Assembly: GCA_023442945.1 (NCBI GenBank)
Contig: JAEZWW010000112.1
Coordinates: 1 to 64,000, forward strand
Length of the DNA: 64,000 bases
Reading direction: 5' to 3'
DNA from: Pseudomonadota bacterium
GTDB taxonomy: Bacteria > Pseudomonadota > Gammaproteobacteria > Burkholderiales > Burkholderiaceae_C
In this document: piece by piece, positions 40,297 through 50,284 of the stretch
Position numbering within the stretch: the first letter of the stretch is position 1
Layout: every line of letters begins with the position of its first letter
Position numbers and translations under genes: made by a program
Notes under the pieces: model-generated
Database searches by the model: none
What the model saw: the letters and a program-made list of their open reading frames with translations, nothing else
Told to the model about the DNA's origin: nothing

Positions 40297-41505
40297 ATGA
40301 CCGCACCCGCCCAAGCCCCTGTCCAACTGCCCCTGACCGGCCTGCGCGTGGTCGAATTCACCCACATGGTGATGGGCCCCACCTGCGGCATGGTGCTGGC
40401 CGACCTGGGCGCCGAGGTGATCAAGGTCGAGCCCATCGAGGGCGACCGCACGCGCCACCTGCTGGGCTCGGGCGCGGGCTTTTTCCCGATGTTCAACCGC
40501 GGCAAGAAAAGCATCGCCATCGACCTGCACAAGCCCGAAGGCGCCGCCGTGGCGCGCCAACTCGCGCTGAGCGCCGACGTCGTGGCGGAAAACTTCAAGC
40601 CCGGCACCATGCAGAAATACGGCCTGGACTACGCCAGCCTGTCGGCGCAGGACCCGCGCCTGATCTACGTCAGCTGCAAGGGCTTTCTGCCTGGCCCGTA
40701 CGAGCACCGCACGGCGCTGGACGAGGTCGTGCAGATGATGGGCGGCCTGGCCTACATGACCGGGCGGCCCGGCGACCCGCTGCGTGCCGGCACCAGCGTG
40801 AACGACATCATGGGCGGCATGTTTGGCGCCATCGGGGCCATGGGCGCGCTGATCCAGCGCGGCATCACCGGCAAAGGGCAGGAAGTGCAGAGCGCGCTGT
40901 ACGAAAACAACGTCTTCTTGGTCGGCCAGCACATGCTGCAGTACGCCATCACCGGCGAGCCGGCCGCCCCCATGCCCGACCGCATCTCGGCCTGGGCGGT
41001 GTACGACGTCTTCACCGTGCAGGACGGTGAGCAGATCTTCCTGGCGGCCGTCAGCGACGCGCAGTGGGCGGTGTTTTGCGACGCGCTGGGTTTTGACGAC
41101 CTGAAGGCCGATCCGCGGTACCACGACAACAACGCCCGCGTGCGCCTGCGCGCCGAGCTGCTGCCGGTGCTGCGCGCGCGCCTGGCCGAGCGCCGCGCCG
41201 ACGAGTTGGCGGCGCTGTTCGAGCGCGTGGGCCTGCCTTATGCCCCGATCCGCAAGCCGGAAGAGCTGTACGAGGACCCGCACCTGCTGGCCACCGGCGG
41301 CCTGGCCGAAGTGACGTTGACCGACGGCGACCGCGCCGGCCAGACCGCCCGCGCCACGCTGCTGCCGCTGACCCTGGGCGGGCAGCGCCTGGGCGCCGGG
41401 GCGCAGCCGCCCAGCATGGGCCACGACACGACTGCGCTGCTGGCCGATCTGGGTTACGATGCTACTGAAATAGAAGCGCTTCGCGCAGGTCTGGCGGTGG
41501 CCTGA
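40297..41505 (+). CDS. CaiB/BaiF-type CoA-transferase
   Basis: Family III CoA-transferase moving CoA between carboxylic acids. 402 residues. Conserved parts are LRVVEFTHMVMGPTCGMVLA, DLGAEVIKVEPIEGDRTR, VVAENFKPGTMQKYGLDY, GQEVQSALYEN, and the catalytic Asp region in EHRTALDEVVQMMGG. ATG 40297 suits homologues; ATG 40273 and further upstream codons are in frame. The following Liv-type transporter and a BoxD/PaaZ-like dehydrogenase suggest activation of an imported aromatic or branched acid. The substrate cannot be read from sequence. Confidence 0.85.
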   Translation: MTAPAQAPVQLPLTGLRVVEFTHMVMGPTCGMVLADLGAEVIKVEPIEGDRTRHLLGSGAGFFPMFNRGKKSIAIDLHKPEGAAVARQLALSADVVAENFKPGTMQKYGLDYASLSAQDPRLIYVSCKGFLPGPYEHRTALDEVVQMMGGLAYMTGRPGDPLRAGTSVNDIMGGMFGAIGAMGALIQRGITGKGQEVQSALYENNVFLVGQHMLQYAITGEPAAPMPDRISAWAVYDVFTVQDGEQIFLAAVSDAQWAVFCDALGFDDLKADPRYHDNNARVRLRAELLPVLRARLAERRADELAALFERVGLPYAPIRKPEELYEDPHLLATGGLAEVTLTDGDRAGQTARATLLPLTLGGQRLGAGAQPPSMGHDTTALLADLGYDATEIEALRAGLAVA

Positions 41506-41700
41506 GGCCTGGAACGCTTCTTTTTGGTGGCGAAGGCGAGGCGCGGGCGACGTGGCGCAGCGGGCGCTGGCTGCGCCGGTGCAAACCGGTCAAGCCGAAG
41601 CTTCAAAATGCCTTTAAGCCGCGTTTCAGACCCTGGGAACTAGGGTAATTCCTGAGCGCATGACGCCGGTCGCGCGGGTGTCGCGCCCGTAGAATCATTA

Positions 41701-41718
41701 ACCGACCGAGCGGTCAGT
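41701..41718. promoter_or_regulatory. Palindrome resembling a TetR-family operator
   Basis: ACCGACCGAGCGGTCAGT contains the inverted repeat GACCG-AG-CGGTC, 64 bp upstream of the binding-protein start. Spaced CGGTC palindromes like this are common TetR-type sites. No TetR gene is in the window. Confidence 0.45.
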
Positions 41719-41781
41719 TTTTGGGCCGACCGCTGGGCTGAACCCTTTTGGCTCTTGAACCCATTTCTGGGGAGACTTTCC

Positions 41782-42936
41782 ATGCAATTGAAGAAGATGG
41801 CACTGGCCTGCGTGGCCGTGTTGGGCATGTCTGCGGCCGCCTGGGCCGACATCAACATCGGTGTCACGGTGTCGGCGACGGGCCCCGCCGCTTCCCTGGG
41901 CATCCCTGAAAAGAACACCATCTCGCTGCTGCCCACGTCCATTGGCGGCCAGAAGGTCAACTACATCGTGCTGGACGACGCGTCCGACACCACGGCCGCC
42001 GTCACCAACACGCGCAAGCTGATTGCCGAGCGCAACGTTGACGTCATCATCGGCTCGTCCACCACACCGGCCTCGCTGGCCATGATCGACGCCGTGGCAG
42101 AAGCCAAGACGCCGATGATCACCCTGGGCGCCTCGGCCGCCATCATCGAGCCGCAAGACGCCAAGAAAAAGTGGGTCTTCAAGACGCCGCAGAACGACAT
42201 CATGATGGCGCTGGCCATCGCCGAGCACATGGCCGCCAACGGCGTGAAGACGGCGGCGTACATCGGCTTTTCTGACGCCTACGGCGAAGGCTGGTCCAAG
42301 GAATTCGCCAAGGCGCTGGATCTGAAGAAGATCAAGCTGGTCGCCAACGAGCGCTTCTCGCGCACCGACACGGCCGTCACCGGCCAGGTGCTGAAGATCA
42401 TGGCCACCAAGCCCGACGCGGTGCTGGTCGGCGGCTCGGGCACGCCCGCGGCCCTGCCCCAGAAGACGCTGAAAGAGCGCGGCTACACCGGCAAGTACTA
42501 CCAGACGCACGGCGTGGCCAACGCCGACTTCCTGCGCGTCGGTGGCAAGGACGTTGAAGGCACGCTGTTGCCCGCCGGCCCGGTGCTGGTGGCCGACCAA
42601 CTGCCCGCTGGCAACCCGGTGCGCGCGGCGGCACTGGAATACATCAAGGCTTACGAAGGCGCCAACGGCAAGGGCAGCGTCAGCACCTTTGGCGGCCACG
42701 CCTGGGATGCGGGTCAGGTCCTGAAGGCCGCGATCCCGGTCGCGCTGAAAGCTGGCCAGCCTGGCACGCCGCAGTTCCGCTCGGCCCTGCGCGACGCCAT
42801 GGAAGGCGTGAAGGAAGTGGCCGGCGCGCACGGCATCTTCACCATGTCGCCCAGCGACCACCTGGGCTTGGACCAGCGCGCCCGCGTCATGGTGACGATC
42901 CAGAACGGCCAGTGGAAGTACATCGGCGCAAAGTAA
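41782..42936 (+). CDS. Branched-chain amino acid/aromatic acid ABC transporter binding protein
   Basis: Periplasmic type I binding protein (Leu/Ile/Val-binding family). 384 residues, signal peptide ending MSAAAWA, mature start DINIGVTVSATGPAASLGIP, then DVIIGSSTTPASLAM and AAYIGFSDAYGEGWSKEF. ATG 41782 follows GGGGAG with good spacing. Specificity is open: members bind branched-chain amino acids, benzoates, or other acids. It heads a transporter operon; a hairpin follows the gene and may lower expression of the membrane genes. Confidence 0.93.
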   Translation: MQLKKMALACVAVLGMSAAAWADINIGVTVSATGPAASLGIPEKNTISLLPTSIGGQKVNYIVLDDASDTTAAVTNTRKLIAERNVDVIIGSSTTPASLAMIDAVAEAKTPMITLGASAAIIEPQDAKKKWVFKTPQNDIMMALAIAEHMAANGVKTAAYIGFSDAYGEGWSKEFAKALDLKKIKLVANERFSRTDTAVTGQVLKIMATKPDAVLVGGSGTPAALPQKTLKERGYTGKYYQTHGVANADFLRVGGKDVEGTLLPAGPVLVADQLPAGNPVRAAALEYIKAYEGANGKGSVSTFGGHAWDAGQVLKAAIPVALKAGQPGTPQFRSALRDAMEGVKEVAGAHGIFTMSPSDHLGLDQRARVMVTIQNGQWKYIGAK

Positions 42937-43011
42937 AGGGGTCACCCGCTGCGGCCTGAGCCCCCTGACATGGCGCGCCCAGGCCACAGCGGCCCCAAAA
43001 AGCACCCGTCA

Positions 43012-43030
43012 CACCGGCTTCAGGCCGGTG
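43012..43030 (+). terminator. Hairpin between the binding protein and livH
   Basis: CACCGGC-TTCAG-GCCGGTG, 7-8 bp stem, followed by TTGATGTTTT. It is likely a partial terminator or mRNA stabiliser, common after highly expressed binding-protein genes. Confidence 0.45.
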
Positions 43031-43037
43031 TTGATGT

Positions 43038-43067
43038 TTTATAGTGCAATTTATGATTTATAGTGCA
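43038..43067. repeat. Direct repeat TTTATAGTGCA x2 upstream of livH
   Basis: The 11-mer occurs at 43038-43048 and 43057-43067, 19 bases apart (about two helical turns), in an AT-rich pocket 40-70 bp before livH. It might bind a regulator or be part of a promoter. Confidence 0.4.
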
Positions 43068-43106
43068 CATCGTTACTGACGATGCCGCCCGACCGGTGTA
43101 GCTCAC

Positions 43107-44135
43107 ATGGACTTACAAATCGCCCTGATGCTGGTGCAGGATGGCATCGTCAACGGTGCCATCTATGCGCTGATGGCGCTGGCGCTGGTGCTGGTGTTTT
43201 CCGTCACCCGCGTCATCTTCATTCCGCAGGGCGAATTCGTCGCCTACGCCGCACTGGCCATGGCGGCCTTGCAGAGCGGTAAATCTCCCGCGCTGCTGTG
43301 GATGCTGCTGGTCATGGCGGCGCTGTGCATCGTCGTCGAGGCCGTGCGGCAGGCGCGCGGCGTCGAGGTGGATTGGAAAAGCACCTTGTTCTGGGCGGTG
43401 CTGCTGCCCGCGCTGGCCGCCTTGATGCTGCTGGTGATCAAGCCGCAGTCCATGCTGCTGCAGGTGCTCGCGGTGCTGTTGCTGGTCACGCCGATGGGGC
43501 CGCTGGTCTACCGCCTGGCGTACCGGCCGCTGGCGGATGCGACGGTGCTGATCCTGCTGATCGTTTCGGTCGCGCTGCACCTGGCGCTGGTGGGCGTGGG
43601 CTTGTTCCTGTTCGGCGCCGAAGGCTCGCGCACCGCGCCGTTTTCGGAGGCGCGCTGGGACGTGGCCGGGCTGTCCATCTCCGGCCAGTCCGTGGTCATC
43701 GTCGCAACGACCATCGTGCTGGTGCTGGCGATGTTCTTTTTCTTCGAGCGCACCATCATCGGCAAAGCGCTGCGCGCCACCGCCATCAACCGCGTCGGTG
43801 CGCGGTTGATGGGCATCCCGACGGCGCTGTCGGGTGACCTCAGCTTCGCGCTGGCGGCGCTGATCGGCGCCATCTCCGGCCTGTTGATCGCGCCGGTGAC
43901 GACGATTTACTACGACACCGGTTTCCTGATCGGCCTGAAAGGCTTCGTCGCGGCCATCGTCGGCGGCCTGTCCAGCTACCCGCTGGCGCTGGCCGGCGCG
44001 CTGCTGGTTGGCCAGTTGGAATCGTTCGCTTCTTTCTGGGCCAGCGCCTTCAAGGAAGTGCTGGTCTTTACCCTGATCATTCCGGTGCTCTGGTGGCGCT
44101 CGATGAATACGCACCACGTGGAGGACGAGGAATGA
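43107..44135 (+). CDS. livH: ABC transporter permease LivH
   Basis: Inner membrane permease of a HAAT-family transporter. 342 residues with about nine hydrophobic segments, including NGAIYALMALALVLVFSVTR and the C-terminal GFVAAIVGGLSSYPLALAGA. The typical EAA-like loop reads TAINRVGARLMGIP. It is about 35 residues longer than E. coli LivH because of an extra hydrophobic stretch (about 90-130). It overlaps the next gene by ATGA. Confidence 0.93.
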   Translation: MDLQIALMLVQDGIVNGAIYALMALALVLVFSVTRVIFIPQGEFVAYAALAMAALQSGKSPALLWMLLVMAALCIVVEAVRQARGVEVDWKSTLFWAVLLPALAALMLLVIKPQSMLLQVLAVLLLVTPMGPLVYRLAYRPLADATVLILLIVSVALHLALVGVGLFLFGAEGSRTAPFSEARWDVAGLSISGQSVVIVATTIVLVLAMFFFFERTIIGKALRATAINRVGARLMGIPTALSGDLSFALAALIGAISGLLIAPVTTIYYDTGFLIGLKGFVAAIVGGLSSYPLALAGALLVGQLESFASFWASAFKEVLVFTLIIPVLWWRSMNTHHVEDEE

Positions 44136-45942
44136 AAAAACAGTACCTTGTCCTGGGCTTCATCGCCCTGCTGGCGATCGCGTGGCCCTTCCTGCCACCG
44201 TTCACCGTCACGCTGTTTTCGTACATCGGCCTGTACGCCATGGTGGCGCTGGGCCTGGTCATGCTCACCGGCGTCGGCGGCATGACCTCGTTCGGCCAGG
44301 CCGCCTTTGTTGGCCTCGGCGCTTACGCGACGGCGTGGATCTGCACCTCGCCCACCGCGGCGCAGTGGCTGTCCTTCCTGCCCACCGGCCTGTACCCCTG
44401 GGTTGGCCTGGTGCTGGGCCTGATCGTCACCGCGCTGGTGGCCTGGGGCCTGGGCGCGGTCACGCTGCGTCTGTCGGGTCACTACCTGCCGCTGGGCACG
44501 ATCGCCTGGGGCCTGAGCCTGTACTACGTCTTCGGCAACCTGGACTGGCTGGGCGGCTTCACCGGCATCAGCAGCATCCCGCCGATCACGATCTTCGGCT
44601 TGTCGCTCGCTTCGCCGCGGGTGCTGGGTGTGGTGATCTGGGCCGTGTTGCTGCTGGCGATTTGGGCGCTGGACAACCTGCTGGATTCGCGCGAAGGCCG
44701 CGCCATCCGCGCGCTCAAAAGCGGCCGCTTGATGGCCGAATCCATGGGCATCGACACCGCGCAGCAGCGCATCAAGGTGTTCGTGCTGGCGGCGCTGCTG
44801 GCGGCCGTGTCCGGCTGGCTGTACGCGCACATGCAGCGCTTCGTCAACCCGACGCCCTTCAACCTGAACATCGGCATCGAGTACCTGTTCATGGCTGTGG
44901 TCGGTGGCTCCGGCTACCTGTGGGGCGCGGTACTGGGCGCCACGCTCATCACCTTGCTGAAGGAGCAGTTGCAGGACTGGCTGCCGCGCCTCTTGGGCAG
45001 CAGCGGCAACTTCGAGATCGTGGTGTTTGGCCTGCTGATGCTGCTGGTGCTGCAGCGCGCCTCCGACGGCCTGTGGCCTATCCTGGCCGGCTGGGTCAAC
45101 CGTGTGCTGAAGATCGCCCCGCCCAAGCGCGAAATCGCGACCAGCGGTGCGGCCACCCTGGATCAGCGTCAGCTGCCGCCAGCGGGCGAAGAGGTGCTGA
45201 AGGCCCAGAACGTGACCAAGCGCTTCGCTGGCCTGGTCGCCAACAACGCCGTCAACATGGATGTGCGCGCGGGCGAAGTGCACGCGCTGATCGGGCCCAA
45301 CGGCGCCGGCAAGAGCACGTTCTTCAACATGATCTCCGGTGTGGACGACCCGACCGAGGGCCAGGTCAGCCTGATGGGCCAGACCATGCAGGGCAAGCCC
45401 TCGCGCGCCTTTGCCGCGCTGGGCCTGGGCCGCACCTTCCAGCACGTGCGCCTGCTGGGCGACCGCAGCGTGTTGGACAACGTGGCGCTGGGCGCGCACC
45501 GCCGCGGCCACAAGGGCTGGATCGCTTCCATGCTGCGCGCCGACCGGGCCGAAGAAGCGGCCGTGCTGTCCGAAGCCATGCGCCAGATCGAGCGCTGTGG
45601 CCTGGGCGCTGTGGCGCACACGCCGGCCGCCTCGCTGCCGTTGGGGCAGCAACGTATCGTCGAAATTGCCCGCGCCCTGGCCGGCCAACCGGCGGTGCTG
45701 CTGCTGGACGAGCCGGCCGCCGGTCTGCGCCACCTGGAAAAGCAGGGCCTGGCCAAGCTGCTGACGCAGCTGCGCGCCGAAGGCCTGGCCATTCTGGTGG
45801 TCGAGCACGACATGGAATTCGTGATGAACCTGGCCGACCGCATCACCGTGCTGGAGTTCGGCACCGTGATCGCCCACGGCACGCCTGCCCAGGTGCAGGC
45901 CGACCCGCGCGTCATCGCGGCCTACCTCGGGGGAGACCTGGC

Positions 45943-45946
<4 letters not shown>
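44132..45946 (+). CDS. Fused LivM permease and LivG ATPase
   Basis: One 604-residue polypeptide carries both functions. Residues about 1-330 are the LivM-type permease (VGGMTSFGQAAFVGLGAYA, SGHYLPLGTIAWGLSLYYVF); a linker (about 335-365) leads to the LivG-type ATPase with Walker A GPNGAGKST, Q-loop GRTFQHVRL, signature LPLGQQRIVEIARAL (Pro-Leu where LSYGQQ is usual), Walker B LLLDEPAAGL and the switch His in VVEHDMEFV. Usually livM and livG are separate genes. ATGA overlaps at both ends couple it to livH and livF. Confidence 0.93.
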
Positions 45947-46692
<746 letters not shown>

Positions 46693-46710
46693 ACCACCTT
46701 GAGCGCAGCA

Positions 46711-46766
46711 TGCTATTGATTGAATAGCTGCTTGCGCAGATGGCTGTAGGGCCAAGGCTGTTTTTT
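46711..46766 (+). repeat. Interspersed repeat copy after livF
   Basis: TGCTATTGATTGAATAGCTG, then CTTGCGCAGATGGCTGTAGG, then GCCAAGGCTGTTTTTT. It lies between livF and the aldehyde dehydrogenase gene. Confidence 0.9.
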
Positions 46767-46848
46767 GTGCCAAACCGGTAGCCGTTATCCTTAAGGTATG
46801 GCCCACCGGCCGTTTTCGTTGTAACCCCTGTTTGATCGAGGCCAACAC

Positions 46849-48408
46849 GTGACCCAACTCCAAAGCTACATCGCCGGCCGCTGGATCGGCCAGCAACCCG
46901 CGCAAGCGCTGAAAAGCGCGATTGACGGTTCGGTCGTCGCCCACACGCACGCCGAAACGCTGGACTTCTCCGAGGCGCTGCACTACGCGCGCACCGTCGG
47001 CGTGCCGGCCATGATGAAGACCGACTTCCAGCAACGCGCCGCCATGCTCAAGGCCCTGGCCAAGTACCTGGGCGAGCACAAGGAAGCGATGTACGAGCTG
47101 TCCTTCCACACCGGCGCCACGCGCACCGATGGCTGGGTCGACATCGAAGGCGGCAGCGGCACGCTGTTCGCCTACGCCAGCATGGCCAAAGAGCTGCCCA
47201 AGTCCGGCAACCTGTGGCACGAAGGCCCGCAGATGCCGCTGGGCAAGACCGGCGCCTTCGCCGGCACGCACGTGCTGGTGCCGCGCGGCGGCGTGGCGGT
47301 GCACATCAACGCCTTCAACTTCCCGGTCTGGGGCCTGCTCGAGAAATTCGCGCCCACCTTCCTGGCGGGCATGCCGACCATCGGCAAGCCGGCCAGCGCC
47401 ACCAGCTTCTTGACCGAGAAGATGGTGCGCCTGGTCAACGAATCGGGCATCCTGCCCGAAGGCGCGCTGCAGCTCATCATCGGCGGCACGGGCGACCTGC
47501 TGGACCGCGTGGAAGAGCAGGACGTTGTCACCTTCACCGGCTCGGCCGACACTGCCGCCAAGCTGCGCGCCACGGCCAACATCGTTAACCGCAGCATCCC
47601 GTTCAACGCCGAGGCCGATTCGCTCAACTGCGCCGTGCTGGCGCCGGACGTAACGCCGGACGACGAGGAATTTGACCTCTACGTCAAGGAAATCGCGCGC
47701 GAGATGACGCAAAAAGCCGGCCAGAAATGCACCGCCATCCGCCGTGCCCTGGTACCCGCCGACCGCGTCGACGCCGTGGCCGCCAAGCTGAAAGAGCGCC
47801 TGGCCAAGATCACCGTGGGCGATCCGCGCCTGGAAAACGTGCGCATGGGCGCGCTGGCCTCCAAGTCGCAACAGGCCGACGTGGCCGAGCGCGTGGCCAC
47901 GCTGCGCCAAGGCGCCGAAGTCGTGTTTGGCGGCGGCGAAGGCTTTGCCGCCGTGGGCGAGGGCGTGGGCGAAGGCGCCTTCTTCCAGCCCACGCTGCTG
48001 CTGGCCAAGGACGCGAAAAACCACGCCGCGCACGACGTCGAGGCCTTCGGCCCCGTCAGCACGCTGATGGCCTACAACGGCCTGGACGAGGCGCTGGCCC
48101 TGGCCGCGCGCGGCAAGGGCAGCCTGGCCGGCACGCTGGTCACCAAGCACGCTGCCACGGCCGTCAAAGCCATTACCGCCATGGCCGCCACGCACGGCCG
48201 CCTGCAGGTGCTGGACCGCGCCGCCGCGCCGGAATCGACCGGCCACGGCTCGGCCCTGCCGTACCTCAAGCACGGCGGCCCCGGCCGCGCCGGCGGCGGT
48301 GAAGAGCTGGGCGGCCTGCGCGCCGTCAAACACCTGATGCAGCGCGCCGCGGTGCAGGGTTCACCCGCCATGCTGGCCGCGGTCACCGGAGAAGCTGCGG
48401 GCAGCTGA
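46849..48408 (+). CDS. boxD: 3,4-dehydroadipyl-CoA semialdehyde dehydrogenase-like (BoxD/PaaZ dehydrogenase domain)
   Basis: NADP-dependent oxidation of a CoA-bound semialdehyde. 519 residues, an aldehyde dehydrogenase fold closest to the PaaZ N-terminal domain and BoxD, without the C-terminal hydratase of PaaZ. Catalytic parts: INAFNFPVWGLLEKFAP, VTFTGSADTA, Glu in FNAEADSLN, Cys in KAGQKCTAIRRA. The start is GTG 46849. BoxD acts in aerobic benzoyl-CoA breakdown, but boxABC are not here, so the assignment to that pathway is open. It could share a substrate with the upstream CoA-transferase and transporter. Confidence 0.75.
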   Translation: MTQLQSYIAGRWIGQQPAQALKSAIDGSVVAHTHAETLDFSEALHYARTVGVPAMMKTDFQQRAAMLKALAKYLGEHKEAMYELSFHTGATRTDGWVDIEGGSGTLFAYASMAKELPKSGNLWHEGPQMPLGKTGAFAGTHVLVPRGGVAVHINAFNFPVWGLLEKFAPTFLAGMPTIGKPASATSFLTEKMVRLVNESGILPEGALQLIIGGTGDLLDRVEEQDVVTFTGSADTAAKLRATANIVNRSIPFNAEADSLNCAVLAPDVTPDDEEFDLYVKEIAREMTQKAGQKCTAIRRALVPADRVDAVAAKLKERLAKITVGDPRLENVRMGALASKSQQADVAERVATLRQGAEVVFGGGEGFAAVGEGVGEGAFFQPTLLLAKDAKNHAAHDVEAFGPVSTLMAYNGLDEALALAARGKGSLAGTLVTKHAATAVKAITAMAATHGRLQVLDRAAAPESTGHGSALPYLKHGGPGRAGGGEELGGLRAVKHLMQRAAVQGSPAMLAAVTGEAAGS

Positions 48409-48423
48409 AGACCTGGGGTGCTC

Positions 48424-48473
48424 TGATTTGAGTAGCTGGCCGCGCAGGTGGCACTAGGGCTAGAGCCTTATTT
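48424..48473 (+). repeat. Interspersed repeat copy after the aldehyde dehydrogenase gene
   Basis: GATTTGAGTAGCTGGCCGCG, then CAGGTGGCACTAGGGCTAGA, then GCCTTATTTC. The first palindrome arm is missing or degenerate. Confidence 0.85.
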
Positions 48474-48479
48474 CTCTTA

Positions 48480-48509
48480 AAACATGGGCCATGCGGCCCA
48501 TGTTTGTTT
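48480..48509 (+). terminator. Intrinsic terminator after the aldehyde dehydrogenase gene
   Basis: AAACATGGGCC pairs perfectly with GGCCCATGTTT over loop ATGC, followed by GTTTT. It starts right after the repeat copy. Confidence 0.8.
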
Positions 48510-48616
48510 TGGGGTCCACCGCTGCGGTTGACGGGCCGCCGCGCGGCCCCGCTAGACTGGCGGCGACCCGGTCCGCGGTGGTCGCGTGCCGGGCCCAACA
48601 ACAGGGAGGCCTTTTC

Positions 48617-49102
48617 ATGGCATGGAAAAAAATTCTGGCGGCCGCCGTTCTGGCGAGTGTGCTGCCGCTGGCGGGCGCTGCGGAGGACCGCGGCGACGAA
48701 GTCGTTCACGTCAGCAACAGCGACGCGACCATGAACGCCGCCATCAAGGAGGCGCGCCGCACGCTGCCCGACTTCCTGAAGCTGGCGGCCAACCCGCCGG
48801 CGGACACCGAGGGCTACAAGCTCAAGGTCAAGATCGTCGACGGCCCGCGCGTCGAGCATTTCTGGGTGATGCCGTTCAAGGTGGCGAAGGGTGGCTTCAG
48901 CGGCACGCTGGCCAATTCGCCCCAGGTGGTGCGCAACGTGCGCGGCGGCCAGACGATCCAGTTCAAGGAAGCAGACATCTCCGACTGGGGCTACGAAAAG
49001 AACGGCCGCCAGGTCGGCAGCTACACCGTCTGCGCGCTGTTCAAGCAGATGCCGCCGGACCAGGTGAAGTACTACCGCGAGAACCACGGCTTCGACTGCT
49101 GA
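48617..49102 (+). CDS. DUF2314 exported protein
   Basis: 161 residues with a signal peptide (ILAAAVLASVLPLAGAAE). The mature part matches DUF2314/YegJ-type proteins: MNAAIKEARRTLPDFLKLA, then KVKIVDGPRVEHFWVMPFK and the final YYRENHGFDC. Function unknown. ATG 48617 follows GGGAGG. It stands between the aldehyde dehydrogenase terminator and the nor locus without clear ties to either. Confidence 0.82.
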   Translation: MAWKKILAAAVLASVLPLAGAAEDRGDEVVHVSNSDATMNAAIKEARRTLPDFLKLAANPPADTEGYKLKVKIVDGPRVEHFWVMPFKVAKGGFSGTLANSPQVVRNVRGGQTIQFKEADISDWGYEKNGRQVGSYTVCALFKQMPPDQVKYYRENHGFDC

Positions 49103-49156
49103 GCGGCGCCCCGGCGCGCTCCGGTGGGCAGTGTGTAACCCCATGACCCCGCCCGC

Positions 49157-49657
49157 ATGATCCCGACCCAGCGTTACAGCCTCGCCGGCCTGACTGGTGC
49201 GGACGGCCAAGCGCCTGGCAGCGCTGCTTTGCTGGACGCTGGCCACGCCACCGGCGTTGAGGTGTCCGGTTGTCTGATCGAAGCGCAGTACGCCACGCCG
49301 CTGGGCACGCTGCTCATCACGTCGTACGACTGCCCGTTTGAAGAAGCGAACAGCTTCGTCCTGCTGGACGAGCGCCTTGCCGATCTGGCGCGGGCGGCGC
49401 TGGGCGCACCGTACGCCAGCTTCCTGCTGCTCGCGCACTGGCCGGTGGACGGGTTGACCCTGGCGCTGCACTACGCCCCCGATGTGTTCTACACCCTGCG
49501 GATCGCGCCGCCCCAGGGTTGGCGCCGCACACCGCGCTTACAGCTGCAGGCGCAAACCGACTGGGTGCAGGACGCGCGCATGCGCGCGTCCTGCGAGCTG
49601 CGACAGGCCAGGGTGGAGGGCGGCGGCGCGCCCGAGCCAGGACCGTCCGACACCTGA
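49157..49657 (+). CDS. Hypothetical protein upstream of the nor locus
   Basis: 166 residues, no signal peptide or membrane segment. The sequence (CLIEAQYATPLGTLLITSYD, DCPFEEANSFVLLDERLADL) looks like a compact alpha/beta protein, with a Trp-rich C-terminal strand region (WRRTPRLQLQAQTDWVQ). I do not recognise a family. It starts 54 bp after the DUF2314 gene on the same strand and ends 172 bp before norC. Confidence 0.6.
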   Translation: MIPTQRYSLAGLTGADGQAPGSAALLDAGHATGVEVSGCLIEAQYATPLGTLLITSYDCPFEEANSFVLLDERLADLARAALGAPYASFLLLAHWPVDGLTLALHYAPDVFYTLRIAPPQGWRRTPRLQLQAQTDWVQDARMRASCELRQARVEGGGAPEPGPSDT

Positions 49658-49702
49658 GCGGCGCGGCACGCCCGCTGACACGCTGCCCCCCCCGCGTGCC
49701 GT

Positions 49703-49716
49703 TTGACCTGCGTCAA
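49703..49716. promoter_or_regulatory. FNR/Dnr-type box 1 before norC
   Basis: TTGAC-CTGC-GTCAA, a perfect palindrome of the Crp/Fnr type (consensus TTGAT-N4-ATCAA), 113 bp before the norC start. Probably bound by the Dnr-type regulator encoded at 54761. Confidence 0.6.
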
Positions 49717-49751
49717 GCTGCGCGATGCCCGACCACAGCGCTCGGGCATTC

Positions 49752-49765
49752 TTGACTTGGTTCAA
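49752..49765. promoter_or_regulatory. FNR/Dnr-type box 2 before norC
   Basis: TTGAC-TTGG-TTCAA, one mismatch from a perfect palindrome, centred 71 bp before the norC start and so well placed for activating a promoter near 49800. Confidence 0.65.
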
Positions 49766-49829
49766 GGACGGTCCGAGCGCCGATTTTTACCCTAGCCGTG
49801 TTTATTTCACACGAGCGAGGAATCGGCCC

Positions 49830-50282
49830 ATGAGCACGCAACCGTCGGGCGGCTTCACCAAGGAGATGGCACGCAACATCTTCTACGGTGGGTCGCTGTT
49901 CTTCATTCTGGTCTTCGTCGGTCTGGTGTTCCACACCGAAACCACGCTGCCCGAGCGCACCAACGAAGCGGCCATGACCGAGGCCGTCGTGCGCGGCAAA
50001 AAGGTGTGGGAAGTCAACCAGTGCATCGGTTGCCACTCGCTGCTGGGTGAAGGGGCGTACTTCGCGCCCGAGTTGGGCAACGTCTACAAGCGCCGCGGCG
50101 GTGATGAATCGGGCGCCGCCTTCATCAAGGCCTGGATGAAGGCCCAGCCGACCGGCGCGCCCGGTCGCCGCCAGATGCCGCAGTTCCACCTGAGCGAGCA
50201 GCAGCTCGACGACCTGGTCGAGTTCCTCAAATGGTCGGGCGGCATCAACACCGAAAACTGGCCGCCGAACATCGAAGGCTAG
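49830..50282 (+). CDS. norC: Nitric oxide reductase subunit C
   Basis: Membrane-anchored monohaem cytochrome c that feeds electrons to NorB. 150 residues: one N-terminal helix (about 16-34), the haem site CIGCHSLLGEGAYFAPELGN (about 66 onward) and the distal Met region RRQMPQFHLS. ATG 49830 gives the usual start (the open frame to 49725 is longer but lacks signals). Two Fnr-type boxes lie upstream. A 161 bp non-coding element separates it from norB. Confidence 0.96.
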   Translation: MSTQPSGGFTKEMARNIFYGGSLFFILVFVGLVFHTETTLPERTNEAAMTEAVVRGKKVWEVNQCIGCHSLLGEGAYFAPELGNVYKRRGGDESGAAFIKAWMKAQPTGAPGRRQMPQFHLSEQQLDDLVEFLKWSGGINTENWPPNIEG

Positions 50283-50284
50283 AC

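Noticed and set aside
41456..41505. Repeat-like end of the CoA-transferase gene (GATGCTACTGAAATAGAAGC)
   Set aside because: The encoded DATEIEALRAGLAVA is close to the normal C-terminus of family III CoA-transferases, so it need not come from the repeat.
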